Shown here piece by piece: positions 54,108-63,267 of a stretch of DNA of 64,000 bases. The stretch covers positions 144,937-208,936 of the forward strand of contig VRUH01000001.1 of assembly GCA_019456185.1 (NCBI GenBank), read 5' to 3'. Every line of letters begins with the position of its first letter. Within the stretch, counting starts at the first letter, position 1. The DNA comes from Candidatus Glassbacteria bacterium (GTDB taxonomy: Bacteria; Gemmatimonadota; Glassbacteria; GWA2-58-10). Position numbers and translations under genes: made by a program. A model generated the notes under the pieces. That model made no database searches, was not told the DNA's origin, and saw nothing but the letters and a program-made list of their open reading frames with translations.

Positions 54108-54974
54108 ATGGCCCGTCTCGAATCGAATTTTTTTCCTGCCTGCTTTTTTTACCTCCTTCTATCTGCGTTTATCTATCCATCTATACTGAAGGCGGGAAAA
54201 ATTTTCGCCGATGATTTTGAGTCCGGTGAACTGGCCGGCAAATGGAACCAAGTGAATATCCGCACGCCAGCCCACGGCGGCTACGAAACCAACCCGGAGC
54301 ACGTGTTCAGCGGCCGGCGGAGCCTGCGGTTGACTGCTGTGGCCAACGACGGCCAGTCTTCGGTGGCGCAGGTGCAGTGCTGGTTCATGCCCGGCTACGA
54401 CCGGCTCTACTACCGCTGGTACGCTAAATTCGCTCCCGAATTCGACGAGGGCAACCACATGCACTGGACCATGATCGGCGGCAGCCGCACCGATGACAAA
54501 TACTCCGGGTTCGGCAAAGCCGGGATCATGCCGAATGGCACCGACTTTTTCACTACAATGCTCGATCCCTGGCGCAACTGGAAGAAATACCCGCCGCCGG
54601 GTGCGCTATGTTTCGCCAGTTCCTGGCCGGAAATGAAGCCGGGGCGCGACAGTGTGCATTACTCGAACCACCTTCTACCGGAGGTGCCTTTCGTGCCTGA
54701 ACGCGGCCGGTGGTATTGCTACGAGGTGATGGTCGGGCTGAACGACCCGGGCCAGAAGAACGGCGAGCAGGCTTTCTGGATCGACGGGAAAAAGCTGCTG
54801 CACGTGAAAAACCTCCGCTGGCGGGATTCGGACGTATTGAGGCTCAATTTTTTCTGGTTCGCAGTCTATATTCACCAGGCGCAGCAAGACAACACCTGCT
54901 GGTACGACGACCTGGTGATCAGCACCGTATATCTCGGGCCAAAGGCTGAAGCGGAAAACAGCGGTGGGAATTAA
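54108..54974 (+). CDS. Secreted jelly-roll (polysaccharide lyase-like) protein, paralogue 2
   Basis: A 288-residue exported protein, paralogous to the one at 40102. The two share DDFESG, the NPEHVFSG/RPEHVHSG segment, WFMPGYD..YYRWYAKFA, RWYCYEVMVGLNDPGQKNGEQAFW and CWYDDLVISTVYLGP. The signal peptide is long (to SILKAG). The ATG at 54108 is chosen for it; an in-frame extension to 53766 covers the gap and has no similarity. It probably binds or cleaves a polysaccharide. It is followed after 14 bases by a lipoprotein gene. Confidence 0.7.
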   Translation: MARLESNFFPACFFYLLLSAFIYPSILKAGKIFADDFESGELAGKWNQVNIRTPAHGGYETNPEHVFSGRRSLRLTAVANDGQSSVAQVQCWFMPGYDRLYYRWYAKFAPEFDEGNHMHWTMIGGSRTDDKYSGFGKAGIMPNGTDFFTTMLDPWRNWKKYPPPGALCFASSWPEMKPGRDSVHYSNHLLPEVPFVPERGRWYCYEVMVGLNDPGQKNGEQAFWIDGKKLLHVKNLRWRDSDVLRLNFFWFAVYIHQAQQDNTCWYDDLVISTVYLGPKAEAENSGGN

Positions 54975-54988
54975 CAGGGAGAATAATC

Positions 54989-55951
54989 ATGATACGGCTG
55001 ATGATGGCAATTTTGGCCTGGCTGGCCCTGGCCTGCCTGCTGGCCGGCTGCACCCGGGTTGACAGCGATTCAAATGCGAGCTCCGCGGGAAGAATTAAAC
55101 TTGGGACCTTTGCCGGGGTTCGCGAACACGGCAGGACCGATCTTTTTGTCTATTCACCCTGGGACCGGCAACGCTACGCTCAGTTAACTCTGCCCGAACA
55201 CTGCTGGGGAAAATACCTGCCCAACACCAGCCACGCCGCCGACCCAGCGGTGGCTTCCCCCTGGCAGTTCGCCGCCGATTCCAGCGCAGCCTGGTATGAA
55301 AGCAGCCCCCGCGAAGGAGTGGTCTTCCGGACCCGGGCCAGGGCGGATTCAATGGCGCTCAGGCTGACCATCGAAATCGAAAACGCCACCGATGAGCCGG
55401 TCGTAGACATCCGCACCCTGGTCTGCTTCAAGCCGGACAACACCATCAACACTCCCAGCCGCCCGGACGGGATGACCGCCTTCCGAGATACCAGCCACTC
55501 CCGGACCTTCTTCCCCGTTGACGGCAGGGCCGTGCAGTTGCACGAAGAAACCCACTTCAGCGGGAAATTCCCGGCCCGGGACTGGACCGACGTCAGGAGC
55601 AATATAGTCTGGGGGATAAACGTCAGGGGACGGCCTGACATCCGCACCATCGAAGACGTGGGCTGGTGGTTCATTGGGGACCACCCCGGCAGGATGGTGG
55701 ACGAAGTGGCAGACCCGGCGCTGGTTGCCATCCGCTCCAGTGATGACAGTACCCGCTGGCTGGGGCTGATCTGGGACCCCACCCAGGTGCTCTTTTGCAA
55801 CCCGCGCAACCCCTGTTTCCATTCGGACCCGGCAATCGGTGACTGTCCGCCTCATGGCAGCACTTCCGCCCGGGGGATAATCTTCTATCACGAAGGCACT
55901 TTCGACGGCCTGCTGCAGCTGGCACTGGCCTGGAAGGCCGAACCAAAATAA
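54989..55951 (+). CDS. Lipoprotein of unknown function
   Basis: A 320-residue lipoprotein (LALACLLAGC lipobox). The mature part is mainly beta: FVYSPWDRQRYAQLTLPEHC, a run of ALRLTIEIENATDEPVVDIR, and WWFIGDHPGRMVDEVADPAL. I do not recognise a family. The alternating strands and several Trp residues suggest a carbohydrate-binding or glycosidase-accessory beta-sandwich. It is in a probable operon with the jelly-roll gene (14-base gap, GGGAGAA before the ATG) and precedes leader element D. Confidence 0.7.
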   Translation: MIRLMMAILAWLALACLLAGCTRVDSDSNASSAGRIKLGTFAGVREHGRTDLFVYSPWDRQRYAQLTLPEHCWGKYLPNTSHAADPAVASPWQFAADSSAAWYESSPREGVVFRTRARADSMALRLTIEIENATDEPVVDIRTLVCFKPDNTINTPSRPDGMTAFRDTSHSRTFFPVDGRAVQLHEETHFSGKFPARDWTDVRSNIVWGINVRGRPDIRTIEDVGWWFIGDHPGRMVDEVADPALVAIRSSDDSTRWLGLIWDPTQVLFCNPRNPCFHSDPAIGDCPPHGSTSARGIIFYHEGTFDGLLQLALAWKAEPK

Positions 55952-55996
55952 AAAGCCGTCTCCAACAGTTTCAATTTTAATATGGGGAATGTCGGT
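55943..55996 (+). promoter_or_regulatory. Shared leader element, copy D (serine hydrolase)
   Basis: GTTTCAATTTTAATATGGGG followed by AATGTCGGTA matches copies A, B and C, and the preceding AAAATAAAAAG matches their AATCGAAAAAG. It begins inside the last codons of the lipoprotein gene and ends 44 bases before the serine hydrolase ATG, pointing toward it. Confidence 0.6.
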
Positions 55997-56039
55997 AAAA
56001 CTTGCATTATTCCCGCTGCCACCCCGTCCGGAGTGAAAA

Positions 56040-57821
56040 ATGATAAAGAACATGATCGGATTTTTTCTGCCTGCCTGTTTGGCACTAACCGCCTATTGTT
56101 CCATCAACAAACCAGAATCCGGTAAACCCGTAGCATCATTTATTCAGGCTGCGAAAGTGGACAGCCTGGTCGCTGAAGTGCTCGAACCGGGTGGTCCGGG
56201 CTGCGTGGTGGCCGTCTTCAAGGACCAGCAGATTGCATTTGAGCGCGGCTACGGTCTGGCGAATCTGGACTACGGCCTTCCGGTAACTCCCGCCACCGTT
56301 TTCGACATCGCGTCGATCTCGAAGCAATTCACCGCAGCCTGCATCCTGATTCTCGCCGAAAGAAACCAGCTTGCGCTGGATGACGATATCCGAAAATTCA
56401 TCCCCGAGTTCCCCGATTATGGCCCAAAAATCGAAATCAGACGCCTGCTCAACCATACCAGCGGTGTCAGAGACTGGGTCTGGCTGCTGACCCTGGAGGG
56501 CGTCCCATTCGAAAACGCCATCACCAGGCAGGAGCTGTTCGAACTGATTTACCGGCAGAAAAACCTGGCTTTCGCGCCGGGATCGGATTTCGTCTACAGC
56601 AACTCCGCTTACAACCTGCTGTCACTGATTATCGAGCGCGTTTCCGGCATGCCGCTTTCACGGTTCGTTTCCAGGGAAATATTCGAGCCCCTGGGGATGA
56701 AAAACTCATGCGTGTTCGATGACCGCCGGATGGTGGTCAAAAACCGCGCACTGGGCTATATCCCGGATGAGGGCGACGGCTGGCTGATGGAGCACTATTT
56801 CAACCCGGTGTTTACCGGTTCCAGCAACATTCACAGCACGCTGGGGGATCTGCTTCTATGGGACCGGAATTTCTACACAGGGGATGTCGGCCCGCCCGGG
56901 ATGGCCGCCAGCATGGAAGACGCGGGCGAACTTAACAACGGAGAGGCGATCAAGTATGGGCTGGGGCTGTGGGTCGGCGAGTACCGGGAGCTGAGAACGG
57001 CGGGGCACGACGGGGACTGGGCCGGCTCGTTCGCCTACATGCTGCGCTTCCCGGATCAGCGCTTGACTGTTCTCTGCCTGTCCAACACCCATACTTTCAG
57101 CCCCAGGAGAATGTGCTATAAAATCGCGGACCTCTGCCTGGCTCAATGGCACGCCATGGAGCTCCCCGAACGGGACCGCGCCCCGGCCCCCAGAGTCCCT
57201 GTTGGGGCCGATCCGTCACTCTACGACGTTTATAGCGGTGAGTACGTGACGGAATCTGGAAGGAAATTGTCGCTCCGGCTGGAAAATGAGATGCTGACCG
57301 GGCGGTTCCCCGGCAGCCGGAAATTCAAGCTGCTGCCGCTCTCGGCGACCGAGTTCTTTCCGGAGGGAGACAACGCCACGCTGTCGGTTTTCCGTGACGG
57401 GGCGGGGGTGGTCGAGCGGATCGAGTGGAGGAGCGGCGAGAAAACTACCACCTATTACGACTCGCCGTACAAGTTTTCGAAATACGATATTTCCGGCAAG
57501 GGAGCAGAATACGCCGGAGAATACTACAGCGAGGACCTGAGAGCGACTTACAGGATAGAATCCGCGGACCAGGGCCTGGTGCTTAAATCGCCGATAAAGA
57601 GCCGTTACATGATGGAACTGACTGGTATCACCGGCAACGACCCTCTGGTAGCGTTGGCCGAGGACAGTTTCCGGTTCGCCTTCTTTGAGATAAAATTCAG
57701 ACGCGACAAGCGGGGCCGGGTATCCGGATATACGTTGATCCATCCCTGGGCGAGCCTGAGAATCGAATTCGCAAAACTAGAGTTCCGCCAGCCGGGGTAC
57801 AGAAGCGGAATCAATCGATAA
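56040..57821 (+). CDS. Serine hydrolase of the class C beta-lactamase family
   Basis: A 593-residue probable lipoprotein (LTAYC). The penicillin-recognising fold is complete: nucleophile S92 and K95 in ASISKQFTA, Y186-S187-N188 in FVYSNSAYN, and H323-D324-G325 in place of the KTG box. A C-terminal region of about 200 residues is a lipocalin-like extension seen in many family members (YSGEYVTESGRKLSLRLENE). Such proteins are esterases, peptidases or D-aminopeptidases more often than true beta-lactamases. No resistance role is implied. Leader element D lies upstream. Confidence 0.88.
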   Translation: MIKNMIGFFLPACLALTAYCSINKPESGKPVASFIQAAKVDSLVAEVLEPGGPGCVVAVFKDQQIAFERGYGLANLDYGLPVTPATVFDIASISKQFTAACILILAERNQLALDDDIRKFIPEFPDYGPKIEIRRLLNHTSGVRDWVWLLTLEGVPFENAITRQELFELIYRQKNLAFAPGSDFVYSNSAYNLLSLIIERVSGMPLSRFVSREIFEPLGMKNSCVFDDRRMVVKNRALGYIPDEGDGWLMEHYFNPVFTGSSNIHSTLGDLLLWDRNFYTGDVGPPGMAASMEDAGELNNGEAIKYGLGLWVGEYRELRTAGHDGDWAGSFAYMLRFPDQRLTVLCLSNTHTFSPRRMCYKIADLCLAQWHAMELPERDRAPAPRVPVGADPSLYDVYSGEYVTESGRKLSLRLENEMLTGRFPGSRKFKLLPLSATEFFPEGDNATLSVFRDGAGVVERIEWRSGEKTTTYYDSPYKFSKYDISGKGAEYAGEYYSEDLRATYRIESADQGLVLKSPIKSRYMMELTGITGNDPLVALAEDSFRFAFFEIKFRRDKRGRVSGYTLIHPWASLRIEFAKLEFRQPGYRSGINR

Positions 57822-57912
57822 ACGACTGGTAAGCCAGCGTCCTGAATTGCCGGTCCAGCGGATAGTGGCCGTTGGGCATGAACTGTGTCGACAGCAGGCC
57901 GATCCATCGACC
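57811..57912 (-). pseudogene. C-terminal relic of a beta-lactamase-family gene
   Basis: The minus-strand frame reads WIGLLSTQFMPNGHYPLDRQ and then FRTLAYQSFID before a TGA. This is the usual end of esterase-type class C beta-lactamase homologues (TQ.MP.G.YP...FR.LAYQ). The frame is closed upstream by TAA. It overlaps the stop region of the intact serine hydrolase gene on the other strand by 11 bases. It is the third C-terminal gene remnant in this accessory region. Confidence 0.6.
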
Positions 57913-58041
57913 TTAAAAACCTTTGGTCATACTGTGTCAGCTTATGTCAGCAACTCCTGAGTTACTGCCCTGACGATAATCCGGTCAGAGCTTTTCTTAT
58001 ACTTGAAAGGAGAAAATCTACAAACCTGTTTACCTGAGGGA

Positions 58042-60321
58042 TTATCTCTGCAATAACTGAATCAGGCGATGGTCCTCGGGAAATTTCTTCAATCCCTCGC
58101 GCAGGACATCGATTAGCCGGGACCCATTTCCCTGGTCTCTGTAGATCAGGGCCAGGTTCAGGAAATGATCGGGTTTACTTTGATCCAGCAGGAGGGCCAG
58201 CTTGAATTGCTCCTCAGCCTCGGCCAAGCGGTTGGTTCTGCGGTAAAGGTTACCAATATTCGTCCGCACCGACGGATCCTCGGGATTCGCCCTTAGGGCC
58301 AGCAACAGCCTTTTTTCGGACTGCTGATAATTGCCGCGGAGCAGGTAGATCAGCCCAGAGTAATTATTGGCTTGCGGATCGCCTGGCATGATTGCCAGAG
58401 ACCTCTCGAAATAGGTAAAAGCCTCGTCCGGCTCCTTGTTCATCAGCAGAAGCAGGCCAATATTATTGAGGACCGAAGTCGAATTTGAATTCACCTTCAG
58501 GGCCCTGTCGAAGCAATCCATCGCTCGGTCGAACAGTCCCTGATTGGCCAACAGGATACCGTAATTGCACAGGAGGGAAATGTCATCCGGGTATAGCCCC
58601 AGTGCACGACGGTATAAATTTTCGGCCCGCTCCGGTTGCTCGGTTTGTCCGTATAGCCGGGCGAGGAAAGTCAGGCTATTGCGATGGCCGGACAAAAGTT
58701 TCAGTGCACCTGCATAATAGCCGGCCGCGGATTCGAAATCTCCGCCTTTTTCTTGCACCACGCCCATCAGATATCGCGCCTCGCCGTTTCTTTCCAGGAG
58801 CGCCGGGTTGGCGCCCAGCATCCGCCGTACCTCGGGATATTTCCCCGCCCAGACCAGTACTTTGGCCAGGTTAAGAGGACCTAGTTCTAAATAGTCGGCG
58901 CTCAGCTCAACCATTCTCTTGTCGTAAAGCGCATCTCTGTCCAGTTTGTCCAGCCCAGCTGGATTTACCTCCGGAATCATCTCCGCCAGCCGGCGGGCAA
59001 TCTCGACGGCAATCGTCAGATTGGTACGGGGGCTCGGATGAATGTGGTCCAGTAATAATTCATTGCCGATCAGTACGCCAGGCTCCAAAACCCGCAGAAG
59101 CTCCGGCAGATCGAGCAGGCGGGCTTTCCCACCCGCGGTCTCTTCTTCCAGTATGTGCCTTATCCGATCCGGAGCCCGCAGGGGGCAAACGTCCAGTTCC
59201 CTGGCGAGCAGAAGATGTTTTTCCGCGGCAGCGGTGTCGCCTGTAACGAGCAATACCCTCCCCAGGCGAAAATGAGCTTCTGCATAGAGGCTGTCGATCT
59301 CGACGGCTCCGGTGAGCGTTTTGATAGCTCGAGCGAATTCACCTCGATCCGCATGAGCGGTTCCGGTCGCCAGCAGCTTATTGAAACTGAGTCTCTTGGT
59401 ACTGGGCAGAGCGGGATTGTTGGAGCTTTTGAACGGAGAAAAATCCCTGGTATTGTCCACTGGGAGGCAGAAAAGCAGGGGCACGCCGGATCTCGCGCAG
59501 AGCCCGATCATCCGCTGGACGTTGAACCTGAAATGAGAATAAACGTCCTGAGTAAAGACCGTATCCGGCTGATAGAGGTCTAGTCCAGCACTCTGGTCCA
59601 GAAGGGTTTCCACTTCCGCTGCCAGCAACCCTGCTCCGGCGCGTAATTCGGCGGTTTTATTATCTGCTTTTTTCAGCGAATTCTTTATCTTGGCGGCTAA
59701 ACGGTAGAAATTTGTCCGGCGGGCGAGGCCAGTCAGGCTGAAAATGAAGGGCGAAGTGTTGAGTAATTTCGGATAGGTCCGTTGCTCCAGGAATTCATTG
59801 TGGCCGGTGTAGATGACAACCAGGTCGGGATCGAAGGCCAGTATCTCCTCGAGTACGATTTTAACGCGGTAACTGGCATAGCTGATTGCACCGGCGTTAA
59901 TCACTTCATATTGTCGTTGATCGCAGGTTTGGTCGAGGACCTTTTCCAGCCAGGCGGAGAAGGATGTTTCGTGGCGGTACGGTCTGCCGTAGGTGGTGGA
60001 GCCGCCAAGGGTAATAATGCGAAAAGTACCAGGAAGTTTACAGCGGGAAAAATCCTGCCGATTGAACCAGCGCTGTTTCTCGTAAGCTGTTCTCAGCCGT
60101 TCCGTTCCGTTTTCGGCCCGGTATCCTTCGAATACCGGCACCGACCGGCTGAAACCGACGAATGGATCGGATTCCGCCTCGCTGATGTCGAGCCCCGGGA
60201 TCATTCCGAGTAAAAAGTCCAGCAGGAGAGTCAGGATAATCCCGAACACTATCAGAGCGAACTTCAAGCCGGTCTTTTTGAAGATGTTTTTCACGTTCAG
60301 CCTCAATTTAAAGCGTCTCAT
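58042..60321 (-). CDS. Membrane-anchored SGNH hydrolase with TPR repeats
   Basis: A 759-residue protein with a basic N-terminus and one membrane segment (residues 21-41). The SGNH/GDSL domain follows: S108 in TLGGSTTYG, VINAGAISYASYRV, YTGHNEF, and a later DHIHPSP that supplies the Asp-His of block V. TPR units occur both within the hydrolase half and throughout residues about 480-755 (AENLYRRALGLYPDDISLLC, FTYFERSLAIMPGDPQANNY). SGNH domains deacylate glycans or lipids. The TPR tail probably recruits partners. The combination is known in several environmental phyla; the substrate is open. Confidence 0.8.
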   Translation of the reverse strand: MRRFKLRLNVKNIFKKTGLKFALIVFGIILTLLLDFLLGMIPGLDISEAESDPFVGFSRSVPVFEGYRAENGTERLRTAYEKQRWFNRQDFSRCKLPGTFRIITLGGSTTYGRPYRHETSFSAWLEKVLDQTCDQRQYEVINAGAISYASYRVKIVLEEILAFDPDLVVIYTGHNEFLEQRTYPKLLNTSPFIFSLTGLARRTNFYRLAAKIKNSLKKADNKTAELRAGAGLLAAEVETLLDQSAGLDLYQPDTVFTQDVYSHFRFNVQRMIGLCARSGVPLLFCLPVDNTRDFSPFKSSNNPALPSTKRLSFNKLLATGTAHADRGEFARAIKTLTGAVEIDSLYAEAHFRLGRVLLVTGDTAAAEKHLLLARELDVCPLRAPDRIRHILEEETAGGKARLLDLPELLRVLEPGVLIGNELLLDHIHPSPRTNLTIAVEIARRLAEMIPEVNPAGLDKLDRDALYDKRMVELSADYLELGPLNLAKVLVWAGKYPEVRRMLGANPALLERNGEARYLMGVVQEKGGDFESAAGYYAGALKLLSGHRNSLTFLARLYGQTEQPERAENLYRRALGLYPDDISLLCNYGILLANQGLFDRAMDCFDRALKVNSNSTSVLNNIGLLLLMNKEPDEAFTYFERSLAIMPGDPQANNYSGLIYLLRGNYQQSEKRLLLALRANPEDPSVRTNIGNLYRRTNRLAEAEEQFKLALLLDQSKPDHFLNLALIYRDQGNGSRLIDVLREGLKKFPEDHRLIQLLQR

Positions 60322-60686
60322 TTATCGTCAATATTAAAACCGGGCTCTGCCTGGTCAAAAGAATAATTGCGTAACCTTGTTTTTGGACTATTCGTTTTTA
60401 GAGAAGCAGGCCGCCAGCAAATGATAATATTTTAACCGCTCAATCCCTATCCCGCTGTTAATGTTTGATCAATCTCAGCGTATTTTTTTACTGGTAAATC
60501 AGCGGATAGTTGATAATATGTTGTATTATGTAATTTCAAGCTGTTTTTATCTCTGTAGCATACCCCAAGTCCTGAGTAATATTTTCTTACAGCATTAGCT
60601 GAAACGATTTTAAATTCGTCTTTTAATGAGGCCCAGGGGCGAGGTAGTCGAGTTAACACGTTCCTTTCTTTCAACAAGAGCTCCGA
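60322..60686. other. A+T-rich divergent gap before the NhaC gene
   Basis: About 365 bases, clearly richer in A+T than the left of the window. A minus-strand frame (60447-60707, 86 codons) overlaps the NhaC start. Its composition is coding-like in places (SLKDEFKIVSANAVRKYYSG) but no family or ribosome site is evident, so it is not called as a gene. Confidence 0.4.
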
Positions 60687-62078
60687 ATGCCGCAACAAAT
60701 AAACCATATCAGTTTTCGTGGCGGTCCCTATGGGAGTGTAGTTCCTATCGCAATTTTTATCCTCGCTACTATTTTTCTCATTCTAAATGGTAGTGCGGAT
60801 GTCAAAAGTATGATCGTGACGGCCATGCTCAGTATCTCTCTGGGAATGCTATTCGCTTCGAGCCCGGTGGACTATAGTGAAGCTATCTTTTCTCTGATAG
60901 CAAACCGGGTTACCGGTGTAGCTGTTACCTGCTGGCTCTGGGTAGGAGCATTCTCGGGAATCCTCGCAGATTCGGGGTTGACCGAAGCAATAGTCTGGCT
61001 GGGATGGAAACTGAGTCTCGGCGGGATAGTATTCGTTCTGTGCACTTTTATCATCTCAGCGATCTTTACCGTTTCGGTTGGCAGCGCTTTAGGTACTGTA
61101 GTCGGGTTTACTACCGTAATCTATCCGGCTGGTATCCTCCTCGGTGCGCCGCCGGGACCCCTGATGGGGGCTATAATCAGCGGCGCGGCATTCGGCGACA
61201 ACCTGGCGCCGATATCCGATACGACAATAATATCAGCAGCCACTCAGGAAACCGACATCGGAGGAGTAGTTCGTTCGAGGCTCAAGTACTCCCTGAGTGC
61301 CGCTTTTATTGCCAGTGTGCTGTTTTTCATTCATGGAGATAGCGCTTTTACAAGCAACACGCTGGAAGCCAATAAACTGCTGGCTGAGATGGCAGATCCC
61401 TCCGGCTTGCCAATGTTAATCCCGGGACTGATAGTACTAGTCAGCATGATATTCGGTTGTCATTTTTTCCTGGCAATAAATCTGGGTATTTTCTCGACAC
61501 TGGTTATAGGAAGCTTTACCGGCGTTTTTCCTCTGGAACGGGTGATTCAATTCTCTGGAGAAGGATCATTCGGCGGGAGTATGGTAGATGGAATAATGGC
61601 AATACTTCCAATCGTCATTCTTGCCATGCTGCTGATCACGGTAAACGGACTGATGGAACGCGGCGGTTTTTTCAACAGGCTGCTGGCTCTGCTCGAAAGC
61701 AATGCAGTCAAATCCGTCCGCGGAGCCGAAACCGCAATTGTGACACTTGTTTCGATCGCAAACCTATGCGTTCCGGGCAACACAACCGCAATGATAACTG
61801 TCGGGCCACTCGTCAATAAGTTAAGAAAGAGACATGGAATCCATCCTTACAGAAGTGCGAACCTCATCGACACAATCTCCTGTTCATTCCCCTTCATGCT
61901 TCCCTATTCGGCAATCATCATTCTGACAATCGCTTTACAGAAAGAATTACTCGAGAGGTACGACTTTATCGTTGTCCTGTCGTGGTCGGATATCTGGCCC
62001 CATGTTTATTACGGAATCGTGCTCTTTCCTTTGATGATTTTGGCGGTAATTACCGGTTTCGGCCGAAAAAAAGGCTGA
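60687..62078 (+). CDS. NhaC-family Na+/H+ antiporter
   Basis: A 463-residue inner-membrane antiporter with about 11-12 membrane segments. The NhaC/YqkI-type signature GAAFGDNLAPISDTTIISAA and the preceding SVGSALGTVVGFTTVIYPAG are conserved, as are CVPGNTTAMITVGP and SCSFPFMLPYSA in the second half. It exchanges sodium or an organic cation for protons. Codon use here is less G+C-rich than in the rest of the window, which hints at transfer. It converges on the next gene across about 120 bases. Confidence 0.85.
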   Translation: MPQQINHISFRGGPYGSVVPIAIFILATIFLILNGSADVKSMIVTAMLSISLGMLFASSPVDYSEAIFSLIANRVTGVAVTCWLWVGAFSGILADSGLTEAIVWLGWKLSLGGIVFVLCTFIISAIFTVSVGSALGTVVGFTTVIYPAGILLGAPPGPLMGAIISGAAFGDNLAPISDTTIISAATQETDIGGVVRSRLKYSLSAAFIASVLFFIHGDSAFTSNTLEANKLLAEMADPSGLPMLIPGLIVLVSMIFGCHFFLAINLGIFSTLVIGSFTGVFPLERVIQFSGEGSFGGSMVDGIMAILPIVILAMLLITVNGLMERGGFFNRLLALLESNAVKSVRGAETAIVTLVSIANLCVPGNTTAMITVGPLVNKLRKRHGIHPYRSANLIDTISCSFPFMLPYSAIIILTIALQKELLERYDFIVVLSWSDIWPHVYYGIVLFPLMILAVITGFGRKKG

Positions 62079-62196
62079 AACTAGTAATAACATCCAGGGA
62101 AACCATTGAGATGCGTTATATTTTCCCCGTCTTCAGCAGGTCCTGTTGCGAGTAATCAGATACTCCATAATTTAACCAAGCTTTAACTCCCTTATT

Positions 62197-63120
62197 TCAA
62201 GCTATCCAGGGCCGTTGCCTCTCGACTCCATTTGCGAGCATTTCCTGCACCATAGCCACATCATCCCTGACCTGCCAATCGAACATCCCCACCGCCAGAA
62301 AATCGGCCCCTCTTTCGAAAGCATGGACGAAGCTTTCTTTCGGTTTGTCCCTGCCGGCACCAAGAACCTTGAAACCGATCCAGGTTTTTTTCACCGTCTT
62401 CATGAAAGATTCGATATCATCAGGCTCGCTGGATAAATAGCCCACTTTGTTCACCGTATACATGTAATAATCCGGATTCAGCCCGGCTTCCTCACAGGCC
62501 TTGATAGTCTCCAGGCGATGGCCTCCAATCCCGGCGAATATCCCGGTTTTCTTCATGCCTTCGACTATCTCGCCGACCTCGTCTACTTTCCCCCCCCTGA
62601 TTTTACTGTCACACTTCCCGCCGTGATAGTAGATTGCGTAGGCGCCGTTATCCCGGGCCATCTTGGCGTTTTCAACCGGATCTCCCTGTTCCGGGGCGCT
62701 TTGGGCTATCCAATGCAGCTTACCACCTTTTTCCTTCCGATAAATGCTGTAATTTTTGATGATATGCGGGTCGCATCTCATCAGAGTAGTGTTGATCCCG
62801 TTCTCCTCGGCCAGAGCCCAGGTCTCCATTATTTTCTCGTGAGTAAAATAACGGGTCATAAGTGCCGACTGGTAGAGCAGGCCGCCAGAATGTGCCGAGC
62901 CACTGATCAAATTTCCTCCGATAATTAGTCTCGATACTTCGAGCTCGCCGAATTTACCTTTTTGCAGTCCCTTAACCGGCTCCTTCTTCTTCCCGTACTC
63001 GTCCCTGTTGACAAGCTGCCCCAGCAGAGCCTGGTGCTCGTAACCGAGACCGGCCAGCAGTCCGCTGGACACTGCCAGAGATTTGCCCATAAAGCAGCGG
63101 CGATTGAGATTCTTACCCAT
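62197..63120 (-). CDS. Tat-type TIM-barrel (aldo/keto reductase-like) protein
   Basis: A 307-residue protein with a Tat-like signal (LNRRCFMGKSLAVSSGLLAG). The mature part looks like an aldo/keto reductase-type barrel: GELEVSRLIIGGNLISGSAH, EKIMETWALAEENGINTTLM, AKMARDNGAYAIYYHGG, VLGAGRDKPKESF. The usual catalytic Tyr/Lys motif is not clear, so reductase activity is uncertain. Exported proteins of this kind accompany Gfo/Idh/MocA enzymes in Planctomycetes-like genomes. It lies 147 bases downstream of such a gene on the same strand. Confidence 0.65.
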   Translation of the reverse strand: MGKNLNRRCFMGKSLAVSSGLLAGLGYEHQALLGQLVNRDEYGKKKEPVKGLQKGKFGELEVSRLIIGGNLISGSAHSGGLLYQSALMTRYFTHEKIMETWALAEENGINTTLMRCDPHIIKNYSIYRKEKGGKLHWIAQSAPEQGDPVENAKMARDNGAYAIYYHGGKCDSKIRGGKVDEVGEIVEGMKKTGIFAGIGGHRLETIKACEEAGLNPDYYMYTVNKVGYLSSEPDDIESFMKTVKKTWIGFKVLGAGRDKPKESFVHAFERGADFLAVGMFDWQVRDDVAMVQEMLANGVERQRPWIA

Positions 63121-63267
63121 TTCTCATCTCTCCATCAAATAGTGATCCTGTTATTGAATGAGCCTTCCAGAAGGCTGCACTTTTTCTCTTCATTCCTGAC
63201 CGCAAGTTGCTGGGATACCATCCTCGGACTTGAACAATAAAAACTACCCAGGCGCCAAAGCCCTACA

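Noticed and set aside
56040-57821. Reading the serine hydrolase as an antibiotic-resistance beta-lactamase
   Set aside because: The KTG box is HDG and there is a long C-terminal extension, which fits the esterase/peptidase branch of the family.
60447-60707. An 86-codon minus-strand frame overlapping the NhaC start
   Set aside because: Some coding-like composition, but no ribosome site or family, and it overlaps the start of a certain gene.
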